NCBI GenBank assembly: GCA_017979445.1
Contig: CM030714.1
Span: 13,387,892 to 13,451,891 of the forward strand
Source: Akebia trifoliata
Lineage: Eukaryota > Streptophyta > Magnoliopsida > Ranunculales > Lardizabalaceae
DNA length: 64,000 nt
Direction: 5' to 3'
How positions within the stretch are numbered: the stretch's first letter is position 1; each line of letters begins with the position of its first letter. Shown piece by piece: positions 48,811-58,620 of this stretch. Both the position numbers and the translations under genes were made by a program. Below the pieces are notes generated by a model. That model was not told the origin of the DNA. It did not search any database and saw only the letters and a list, made by a program, of their open reading frames with translations.

Positions 48811-49577
48811 ATAATATAGAGTAAAGAAAAAAAGAAATTTTGACATGTCAAAGAGATTTGAAAAAGTAGGGTTCCATTTCAAAGTATTCGGACTTTCATT
48901 TCATTGACAATATTCGTGGCCACAATGCCATGAGAGTGTCAACTTTTTTCTTTCTTACTTGTTTTTGTTAAGTGACACAGAATACATTTGAAAACTAAAA
49001 GGTGTCCAAGTACACTTATAAATTCATATTGTCGACCACTACTCACAATTTTTTGCTTGCCATCTAGTTTGTGGTATTGGTTTCCCCCTAAAACAAGGTG
49101 TCACGCGTAAAAAACAGACATTGACAACTAATGAGTATAGATAAATTAAAAACTAATAATAATCAATTTTTTTCAATAAAAATTTATTAAAATAAAATGA
49201 GGTCGAGAAAATTGGCGAAATACAAGAATACAATACTAATTATTCTCTAGAGAGGATTCAAATCATGTCCCATCTAATTAGAAAATCTTCAAAGAAAACC
49301 CACTTAATTAATTTCCTTAAAAAATTTACTCTGAAAATACCAAAAAAGAAATCCATAATCGATGTAATTCTATCTTCAATGGAATGCTCCTTATCATAAA
49401 AAATGCGGATGTTTCTCTCATTCGAAAGAATCCTAACACATAGCGAATGGGACAATGTTCCAAAGGATCATTTTTACAAAACATAATTTTTTCTTTTTTC
49501 CTATAAATATCACTTTATAAGGAAATAAAAAATCTACAAACTTTGAATTCGCCTAGTGAACAAGTTGTACACGAAGA

Positions 49578-49643
49578 GCCAAGGCATCATCAATGCTTTT
49601 GCTTCATAATTGTTATCTCAAGAAGACAAGTAACCCTTTTTAA
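49578..49643. repeat. Inverted copy of the TIR element at 17055
   Basis: The reverse complement matches 17058-17127 over about 65 bp with few differences (CTTGAGAT, GAAGCAAAAGCATT, GATGCCTTGGCTC). Only one arm is present. It is followed at about 49659-49689 by a CATATCA tandem run. Confidence 0.6.
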
Positions 49644-49737
49644 CGTACGATAGATTACACATCACATATCACATATCACATATCACACGCTATGGCCCGC
49701 TCTCATCATGTAGGAAAGTTATAACTAGGATTGCCAT

Positions 49738-49850
49738 TGAGAGCTTCTATTAATTGCCACACCAACTTTTGCTAATGCCACCCCAAAATGTGTGCTAATT
49801 CTTTGGTGATTTACATTGAATTGGGGTGGGGTTAGCAATTGGTGATCATC
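49738..49850. repeat. Truncated relative of the intron MITE at 60110
   Basis: GAGAGCTTCTATTAATTGCC and CCAACTTTTGCTAATGCCACCCC match the terminal sequence GAGAGCTGTTATTGGCACCCCAACTTTTAC of the element in intron 2 of the ABA receptor gene. Confidence 0.45.
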
Positions 49851-50466
49851 CGTTTAGTGGGCCTACACCTACATGAATTTGGTCCATGACCTACTTTACC
49901 TATAAGTTTATTTTATTGCTCCATCAACTCTAAATTGATCATGAATATTAACCACATCTCAATAAGAATCATTTTAGAAAAAAAAGTAAGAAAAATGGAA
50001 AGAAAGTTATTAGAAGGAATAAAAACTAGGAAGTGTTGTGTAAACGTTCACATCAGAATTTTATGTTTGATCCATGTTGATGAGAAGATTCCATCAATCA
50101 ATCATCATTTGGAATCAATTTTTATTTTATTTTGATCTATTACCTATTTTAATTTCGTATTGAAATCAATATGAATCCTACACGTTTGATAGTATGGTTA
50201 TTGTCCCAAAATCAAATTGAATTCCGAGAAATCTCATTTGGACTAGTCAAACTGTTTAAATCATTAAAATTATTTATTGACATATATTTATATTTAAGTA
50301 TATATATATATATATATAATTTAGATTAGTAGATACTTCATCACAAAGTTTTATTTTTATAGATAATAAACATTTAAATCATAAAAAATATAAATTATTT
50401 TATGTCAAAGACACAAAGCTCAATTGATTGGGTCGAGCTTCAATTAACTTGATCGATATTTTTAAA

Positions 50467-50735
50467 GGGAAATGTTCAACACCCTACGCTTTACCTTACA
50501 CTTTACCCAACATGTTTTGTCCTACATGGGTTAGAACTTTTGGAATGGACTGATTTTTGGTGAGGATGATCTCTACGGTTAGAAGATCCTCCTCACCAAA
50601 AATGAGTCCACTCCAAAATTTCTAGTCCCATGTTTACAAGTTAAAAAATCAGCTTATTCCAAAACTTCTAACCCATGTAGGACAAAACACGTAGGGTAAA
50701 ACGTAGGGTAAAGTGTAGGGTGTTGAACGGGAACC
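50467..50735. mobile_element. Fold-back MITE, Mutator-like duplication
   Basis: The two halves are near-complete inverted repeats of about 110 bp, sharing GTTCAACACCCTAC, TTTTGTCCTACATGGGTTAG and TTTTGGAAT. Nine-base flanks ATTTTTAAA (50458-50466) and ATTTAAAAA (50736-50744) match 7 of 9, fitting a MULE-type duplication. No coding capacity. Confidence 0.65.
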
Positions 50736-52566
50736 ATTTAAAAATATGAAACAAATCAACTTGGATTTTGAATGAGTCTAGGTGATGGACGATTCGCATT
50801 GCCAATAGCCTCTAAGAACTAAATGACACGGCTAAATCAACTAGTTCTTATACGAATTTTAACACCATAACCATGGTTGGTAAGAATCAAACTAACATTA
50901 AATCATGAACAAATAGAAAATTTTCAAGTGATTTTTTGTTGATGTTATTGTATTGGTCAACAAAAGCTTTTGTATTGTAACTATGAAAGTGTCTTCAATG
51001 CTTAAGCTAGTAAAAGATTTTGAATGATTAAAAATAAATAAAATCGCTAACTATAATATATGCTCTTTTGCCTATTTATAAAATTTCCTCTTCATTTATC
51101 TTAATAATCGATTGACTTAGGAATCCACGATTATCCACTTTCTAAGTTCTTGGCATCAATTACTCTATTGGACAATTATTCTGTCCAACAAATTATTCCA
51201 TCCCAATCGTAGCTTCCCATCCCATCCTAGACGATGGGTCATCCCGACAAGTGATCCTGGTTACGACATGACAAAATACTCAAATGTATCCCAAGTAATT
51301 AAAGATCATACTCATCTTGAAGTACCACATTTACTCCCCTAAAATTATGTGCTTCCAATTCCACCTAAGAGGATAGGTCATCCCCACAAGTGATCATAGC
51401 TACACCATGACCAAAAGACTCATATAGTCCAAGTAAGATCGTACCCATCTTGAAGTACCACATTTACTTACACGAAATTATATGATACCCGACTTTCACC
51501 CCACTCAATTTTAATTTTGAGGTGACACGTGTTTGACTACGACTAATTGAATTATTTTTAAATATATTACCTATAAATAAATAAATGTAATTGTAGTTAT
51601 ACTTAAAAAAATAAAAATATATAATCCACTTCCAAGTTCCAACACTTTATCATGCTATCCCACTAAAAGTAGTACATTTCTTCTTTAGGTTAGGCAAGAA
51701 TTGGAAAAGATTTGGCTAAAATTTGCAAACTGTGACCTTTTAAATGAGGGGATAGGGCATATTTTCACATGTGTCATCTTCAAATGGAGCAAATGGTTTC
51801 TCAAGTTGCTTGGCTTAGTTTGCAATAAAATGACATACTTGTTTCTTGTCTTTTTCGATAACGACGAACAGGTATCTGCGAATATTTCCCAATTATTGGT
51901 GGCTCTTCTTATCAATAATGAGTGGGGAATGGAAAATATTTTGTGCTGGTTGGAATAGCAAAGTTAGATACACAACCAACAATAAAATGCAAAGTAAATC
52001 AATCTTAATCATTCGATTCAATTTGATTAATTTTAACTATATATAAACTTGACAATCATAAATATTAGAAAAAAATTGTTGGAATTAAATGAGTAGCAAT
52101 CACCAATCAAGGTGACTTGTAGTTGTTAGGATCCACCAATTAGAAGAAAGATTTGATGGTTTGAAATTTATGTACTTAATTGGTGAACCAATGGCATGAT
52201 GTCATGTGTATTAAATGAAAAGTTCTTGGTTTGTAAAGGAAAAAAATTTGAGAGAAAATTTTGGAGTAATTTAAATGCTTTATTTATTTTATTTTTGTAT
52301 ATTTTCAATACAGGCGGTATAATTCTATTAGTTGATCAGTTAAGCACATAAATTTTAAGAGTTGTGATAATATGACTCGCCAGATCTATATGTCTCAAAA
52401 TATACGACTGCACTTCCCCTTAAAAAATGTATCTCGAAGGAGCCATGTATCCCAGAGCGTAGAGATCTATGATTCTCAAACTTGTCCACGTCAAGGAGTT
52501 GATTGAATATGCCACCTGGCATTCATATTATCAAAACTCATTTTAAAATAACAAATCTCCATTCCC
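50736..52566. other. Unassigned intergenic stretch
   Basis: An 85-codon open frame at 51701-51958 has no recognisable motif and is probably chance. A sequence near 51206-51280 is partly repeated near 51363-51465 (CATCCC.ACAAGTGATC, AAGATC.TAC.CATCTTGAAGTACCACATTTACT), a diverged tandem duplication of about 150 bp. Confidence 0.4.
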
Positions 52567-52575
52567 CCAACAAGG

Positions 52576-52825
52576 AGGGGGGAGTTAGGATTTTGCCCAT
52601 GTGGGAGCAAGTAGGAGTAGAAATTTTTTTGTGGGAACAATTTAAAGTGAAAAAAAGTAGTTGTGGGGCAATTAAGACTGGAAAAAAAAAAATTATGGGG
52701 GCAATAATAATATTATTTTTTTATCCACTCCTAAAATCTGTCACAATAGCTCGTTAATTCATAAACTTTGAAAATTCTTGTGGGGGCAAGTGTCCCCACA
52801 ACCTCCACTCTAAATCCACCCCTAC
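52576..52825. mobile_element. Small hAT-like MITE
   Basis: CCAACAAGG occurs on both sides (52567-52575 and 52826-52834). The ends AGGGGGGAGTTAGG and, inverted, GTAGGGGTGGATTTAG are similar. It is 250 bp long without coding capacity. Confidence 0.55.
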
Positions 52826-52834
52826 CCAACAAGG

Positions 52835-54530
52835 GGGTTTGGTGAAATATTTATAAAGAGGTAATGTATCAAACTTTGATGTTTGTGGACCAAATATTTT
52901 TCATGAAAAAGATTATGATATTCAACACTTGAACCTTAGACGTGTCCCTAAGTAGGGACCATCCTCTGTTTTTTTCTTGTCCTCAACACAAAGTCTATTT
53001 TTATATAAAAAGAAAACTTAGACTTTAGAATCACTGGCACCAATAATACAAAGGCCTGAATATATTAAAACACTGCCATCAATAAAAACAAAAAATTCAG
53101 AATACTAATGATGATTTCCTGCAATGAGTTTTTGTTTCCTTCGGAGACACTACAACTCTTTTCCATCCAAATGTCCCAACACCCAATTGAAGGAATGAGA
53201 CTCCTCATGTTTCTTTGATTAAGAACGCAATACAATCTCAAGATTGAAACAACCACACAATCGAGGACATAAAAAAAAACAATTTGACTATTCAAAGAGA
53301 GATAAGAAATGAGTCCAAATTTCCATTAAATACTAATAATGCAAATGAAAATTATAACATTTAACTACATAAATGGAATTATCACGAATGCAAGTCCACA
53401 ACCAACAATCTTCCTCCTCTAAAAAGATGGGACAGTAAGATAACATATCAATGAGATTAACAATGTGATTTATGTATAAAATTTATGCGAGCACATTTTT
53501 TTTTGTGTTGGGTTCCCATCAAACATATTTGTGGAGGTTTTTAATAGTTTCCACTCCACGAAATTTGGATGGCACAACTAAGATGAACTTTGACTCGATC
53601 CAATGGTTGACTCACCCCTATTCAAGAATTACTTCTTCAGGTGGCTCCCAAGGAGGTTATTGTAGATATCGAAGGAAAGAATGCTAAAAGCATGAAGCGT
53701 TGTTGTAATACCTACCAAAGATACACTGATAGTCAAGTTAGTTACATGGTAAGAATGGTTTAATGAAACTGCGAAGGAAGTAAAAGTAAAGGAAGCTTAA
53801 CAATGGAATCACAATAAGATCGTTAGATATGGGATATGAGAATTCAGATTCTGAACCCTCATTCAATACTTGAGATAGAGGAGTTTTTATAACTGAATTT
53901 CTAAGGATAGGTGTCACCACATGATAGGCCCAAATCATCCTTCAGTTGGTTGTTGATTTGGATGAAGATTGTTGATCCTTTTGGAGGGGAATGTGATCAT
54001 GCCTCATTAATATTTACTGTTGAATTGGATTAGCAATGCCTCAATGTAATTGATATGGGGTTGATGAGATTTTACTGTTTGGGGTAGGCTGGTCAGATAA
54101 TTAAGGTCTTTTCTTAACCCTTTTTGATAAGTATTGTGAGATATCATATTTAATGCATAGATTTTTAGTGGAATGAGTGCTCAAATTGGTCTAAATGCTT
54201 TGTCTTACTATGTTGTATCTAACCAGGCCGAGTTGAATGAAGATCCGAGCTCAGACTGGACTTAAGGATTTGTCTGATTGTATTAGATCCGATTAAGTTG
54301 AGTTGGATGAAGATCCGAGCTCAAATTAGACTATCTTCTACCTGAACGCATAATCCTTACCAAGTTTGTGGGATGTTTCCGTCATCATACTGGCTTGACT
54401 CAATGTTTCTTATGATGTAATAAAAGAGATATTACAAAATCCGAAGACACGTGTGATGATCTTGAGAGGGGATAAAAATGGTATCAACTAACGGTAAAAA
54501 TTGACGGTTCACGATTCTTCATCTTATAAA
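52835..54530. other. Unassigned intergenic stretch
   Basis: Short chance ORFs only. A pair of related segments, GATGAAGATCCGAGCTCA, occurs near 54235 and 54307, a diverged 70-bp tandem duplication. Confidence 0.4.
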
Positions 54531-54672
54531 CTAGGATTAGAAATTTCAAAATTAGCTGATTTTTTGTAAGGATGATTTTCTCACCATAGAGATCATCCTC
54601 ACAAAAAATCAACCCATTAGGAAATTTTTAGCCCATATAAGACAACACGCTTTGTCTAGAATGTTGTCTATA
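54531..54672. repeat. Relic of the fold-back MITE family
   Basis: It carries the shared palindromic core GCTGATTTTTTGTAAGGATGA and its inverted partner near 54590-54610, like the elements at 50467 and 54771, but the outer arms are decayed. Confidence 0.5.
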
Positions 54673-54725
54673 ATTTTGTCAAAAGAACGCCACTCTCATT
54701 TATCTGGACTTGAAATTGGTGATAC

Positions 54726-54758
<33 letters not shown>

Positions 54759-54770
54759 TATATATATATA
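54726..54770. repeat. TA microsatellite
   Basis: An (AT)n run of about 45 bp with one AA interruption, directly next to the fold-back MITE that inserted in it. Confidence 0.9.
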
Positions 54771-55171
54771 GGGAACGGATCAAGGGACATATGTAAAAAC
54801 AATGGTTTTTCAAAATATGTGTTAAGAGGTTTTGGATTGAACTGATTTTTTGCAAGGATGGTCACTATGATATATATATATACAAACATTTTGGCAAAAC
54901 ATTTTTCAAAACATGGGTTAGAAATTTTGGAATGGGCTGATTTTTGGTGATGATGATCTCCTCATCAAAAATAATTTACAAAAAATGAACGGTCCATATT
55001 TTAAATCACTTTTAATGGGGTTAAAAGTTCCGTATTGGACTGATTTTTTTTCCGAATGATCTTCCCATCATAGAAATCATCCTCACAAAAAATCAGCTCA
55101 TTCCGAGACTTCTAACCCATATTTTGAAAATTTATTAATGTTGCATTGTTTATGTCCCTTTATCCGATCCC
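54771..55171. mobile_element. Fold-back MITE inserted in a TA repeat
   Basis: Ends GGGAACGGATCAAGGGACATA and, inverted, GGGATCGGATAAAGGGACATA. Two copies of the AAAATATGxGTTAxxAG / GGACTGATTTTTTG core are present in each orientation. The flanks are TA-rich on both sides, so the duplication cannot be read exactly. It is 401 bp long and non-coding. Confidence 0.65.
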
Positions 55172-55649
55172 TATATATCCAATGTAAAAAATTTGCCATC
55201 TCTTAAAATGATTTAGTTAGATATCCCAAATTCCTTTTTTATTGTTATTATTGATACGACCCCAAGATCTTAAGTATTGGGCTTTAGTGATGTTGATGAC
55301 AATGATGATGTTAAATAGGCCTAAATAAATCAAGTTTCTAAAGTGTAAAAATCAAATCGACCCACCTAATTTATCCATACTCAATCCACGGAGGATCAGA
55401 CTGGACTATGGATCGTCCTATTGATAGCCACTAAAGTTGACATATATTTCTATGCAATTTTGAAGTCGTGGGTCAAGTCCAACTTATGCAAACTAAAAAT
55501 GGACTTATCATAGATATTGATTGTGATGGAGGAAGTAGAGAAGAAAGAAATAAAAAGAGATTAATTGTAGGGGAAAGAAACAAAAGAAGAGATAAAATAA
55601 TCAATAATTATGAAAATATTATTCATATACCATTTCACTCAAAGTCGTA

Positions 55650-55777
55650 CTAGAGTGACCTCAGCTGGGGACACCTTGATAGGGTGATGCGCGCATGTTT
55701 ATAAATGCGTTTTACTCGTATCTCGGAGAAATGCATCTATGAGCATGCACGTGCCCCCCCCCCCCAGGTCACTCCAC
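55650..55777. repeat. Dispersed hairpin repeat, copy 2
   Basis: AGAGTGACCTCAGCTGGGG at the left and CCCCAGGTCACTCCA at the right are inverted, so this copy has both termini. A central hairpin pairs 55701-55713 with 55728-55740. A run of 12 C residues occurs at 55754-55765. It matches 3176-3290. Confidence 0.55.
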
Positions 55778-58412
55778 CTTATTTTTAGGCCAACTTAATG
55801 AATTTTAAACACCATATCAAGATTTTCATTTATTTCATCAATATATACGGTTATTGTAACCTATATCACGAGGCCAATCAGTGATTTTAGTCCTCATAAT
55901 TGGACTAAAACAGATTTGACTGGAGTTCAAGTTAGTTACTAAGGTCTCATTTGTGATCATTGGATGTTCTTTTGACAGAATCACGGTTGCCTAATTAATA
56001 TCATTTGGTAAGAATGCTTTTCAAAATAATGTAACGTAACTGACATTTTAGCAAGGGTAAATTCTCAAATGATTACAAAATTTTTTGGTATTTTCGAAGT
56101 ATTGTTAATGTTGACAAAGTCATTATGTAATGTTGACAATAATATTTTGTCAATATTATGTGGTAGTTGTGTCAACAAGTATAACACTTTTGGTATTTTT
56201 GAAAACTTCGGTAATTATTTGAGAATTTACCCTTTTAGCAATTATATTAAAAGTATTTGATTTTTTTATTATTGATCTATGAAAGAGTCGTGATAATATG
56301 ACGCCTCCCAATACCCCCATCATAGAACCGTAGATCATTTGCCTTGGATTGTAAACTCAGTCATTGTAGCAAGGTTCTTGATTTAATATCATATATTTTA
56401 GGGGTAGAAAAAAATCATAATTTTATATTATCAATAAATAAACAAGGCAAAAAAGATAAAAATGGTATGGGTGACCTCTCCTTTAGTCTATTTACATTTC
56501 CCAAGAGTACTAAAAGCAAGAAGTCGGTACGCGTCGTTTCGACTTTTAGTTCACTTTCAGCTTTTACAATATTTGATGACAAATGGAAAGCCACTTTTAA
56601 CAAAAATTTAAAACACAAAGCACTTTTAATGACCCATAAGGCAAGTCTCCAATTCCAAATGCCTTCGTTGACATAGCCAAGATGTCTTTATGAATTTTTT
56701 TTTTTTTCCGATAAAGATGACTTTATAGGAGCACCAAACAATGAGTTTAAAAAAATAGTGTAGCTTAGTAAACTTTGGATAATGAGTTGATAGAAGTTTT
56801 GATTTGATCTTCGAGGACCATCCAACCGTTAAAGATAGGGAGAGTGCTTGATTCCTATAAGAGGATCAGCTGTTGATGTACTTTTGAATAAGGAAAGAAA
56901 CGATTTTGATATAGGTTACATCAAAAATTATTAATATAAACTAACATGTGTGATTTGTGGGATATTGCATGTACCAGAGGATTTGAGCGAGACATGATAT
57001 TCTAAGAGGTCAGTTGCCTCACCCTTTGGTATGGCCTACGGGTCGGGACACCATCATCATCTTAAAAAAAATTAAGATAAATTATCTCACCAACTTCAAC
57101 ACCATCAATCAAATAATGGAACATCACCTAAAAAAACTTGTTAGTGACTTAGATTGATGGTCCAATTGATTTGACACATTGCAAAGAAGCTTTGAGGTTT
57201 TGTGTTCAAGTCCAACTTACTCATAATAATAATAAGAGTCGTGATAATCAGACAACCACCATGTATGCCCTCATCATAGAATCGTGGATAATTTACTTTG
57301 AGATACACAAGAAAAAAATTTATGATTCTATAATTGCCAGGTCAGTGGGTATACGGGGAGCACTTGAAAAAAGAGCGTCAGATTATCATTAGTCTAATAA
57401 TAATGGAGGTGATTATTGTGAGATAATCTCAACAAGTATATACCACATTGATCATTGATCGTTGATCGTGATTTATGATCCACAAATTGAAATCATCCAT
57501 AAATTCTTCAAATATTTAAAAAAAAATCATAAAATTCTCAAAATAAAGGACTAATCTATTAAATCAATGAAATATAAAATAATTTATAGATTAATATTCA
57601 AATATGTTAATATTTTTATCCTTAAATCTCAAAATTTTATCTTCTTACAACTTTCAAATCTCGAGAATAAGATATGATGGGAGGTTGAATATGATGAGCT
57701 TTTTAAAGAATTTGGAAGAAGAAGAAGAAAAAAAAAATCATTTACATAACCACCAAAACTTTTTCCTAAAATTTTAAGTAACCTGACATAATTGTCCAAT
57801 CCGAGCTTGGATAGGATGATTCAAATCAACAATACTCATTTAAGTCCATAAGTCTGAAATATACCAAATCAGCCCCCAAAATATCCAGTAGTTTCGGCCC
57901 CACATTTATAGATTCTAATCAATGTAGTTAAATTATTTGTGAGATATTTTAATGTGGTAGCTCGCGAAATACTAAATCAGGCATTTTTTAGCTTAAAGAA
58001 CACAACAAACCATTAGTACCGAAATGATAATTACCTGATCGTCAACGAATTTCCCAAAATGGACAAAAAAAGATCTCGTCGTTATCCTCACAACATTTAC
58101 TGCACTAAAAGCCAAATTGAATAAGTAAATAAACAGGTTACTCGAGAATATTATCATCACATGACGATGGCAATATCCGTAAATTATTAACATAATAAGG
58201 TCATTTTACATCTAACGAGATAATTTCGAAGACAAAAAAAAAAGAAGTGGATATGATATTTCCAGATAAAATTTTTGACTTTTCCGAACAACTATTTTGT
58301 CGTCTATCTCCATCTATACGTTACCATTGAAACGCACTAAATGACAAAAATTGCCCTGGAAAAGAAAAACACCGTTCTGGAAGAATCAATTTAAACTTAT
58401 CTTCTAACAACG
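55778..58412. other. Unassigned stretch upstream of the receptor gene
   Basis: A 110-codon frame at 56344-56676 has no recognisable domain and no splice or promoter context; I do not call it a gene. The motif GTCGTGATAAT followed by ATCATAGAA-CGT occurs near 56288 and 57238, a short dispersed repeat. Confidence 0.4.
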
Positions 58413-58428
58413 ACACGTGTAAATATAT
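58413..58428 (+). promoter_or_regulatory. G-box/ABRE next to a TATA-like box
   Basis: ACACGTGT (58413-58420) contains the palindromic G-box CACGTG, the core bound by ABF/AREB-type bZIP factors, and is followed immediately by AAATATAT. The main start codon is about 190 bp downstream. The position fits a core promoter for the ABA receptor gene, but the transcription start is not visible in the sequence. Confidence 0.5.
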
Positions 58429-58501
58429 GTTAAAAAACTTACCGAAAATGCCATTGCCCACTCTTTTTGTTTCGTTTTGTGATCAAGAGAGAAAGACAGA
58501 G

Positions 58502-58513
58502 ATGGTTTTGTAG
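58502..58513 (+). other. Upstream ORF 1 in the receptor leader
   Basis: ATGGTTTTGTAG: a three-codon uORF in the predicted 5' leader. It counts only if transcription starts upstream of 58502. Confidence 0.4.
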
Positions 58514-58587
58514 AGTGGTTTTTGCGGACAGATTTCCGGTTTTCGGGAGGTGAAGAGCGCTTTTTTTTTTCTCTAGGGTTTCGTTTG

Positions 58588-58620
58588 ATGGTTGTAAAAG
58601 AGAGAAGAGATTCGCCATGA
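58588..58620 (+). other. Upstream ORF 2 overlapping the main start codon
   Basis: A ten-codon frame from the ATG at 58588 whose stop TGA (58618-58620) overlaps the main ATG (58617-58619) as ATGA. It would affect how ribosomes reach the main start, or favour the in-frame Met9 at 58641, 20 bp further on. Confidence 0.5.

Noticed and set aside
51701..51958. 85-codon open frame as a gene
   Set aside because: No motif, overlapping frames open on both strands, and no gene context.
54726..54770. Regulatory TATA cluster
   Set aside because: It is a simple TA microsatellite with no adjoining gene.
56344..56676. 110-codon open frame as a gene
   Set aside because: No recognisable domain and no promoter, splice or codon-use support. 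Frames of this length occur by chance in a 64-kb window.
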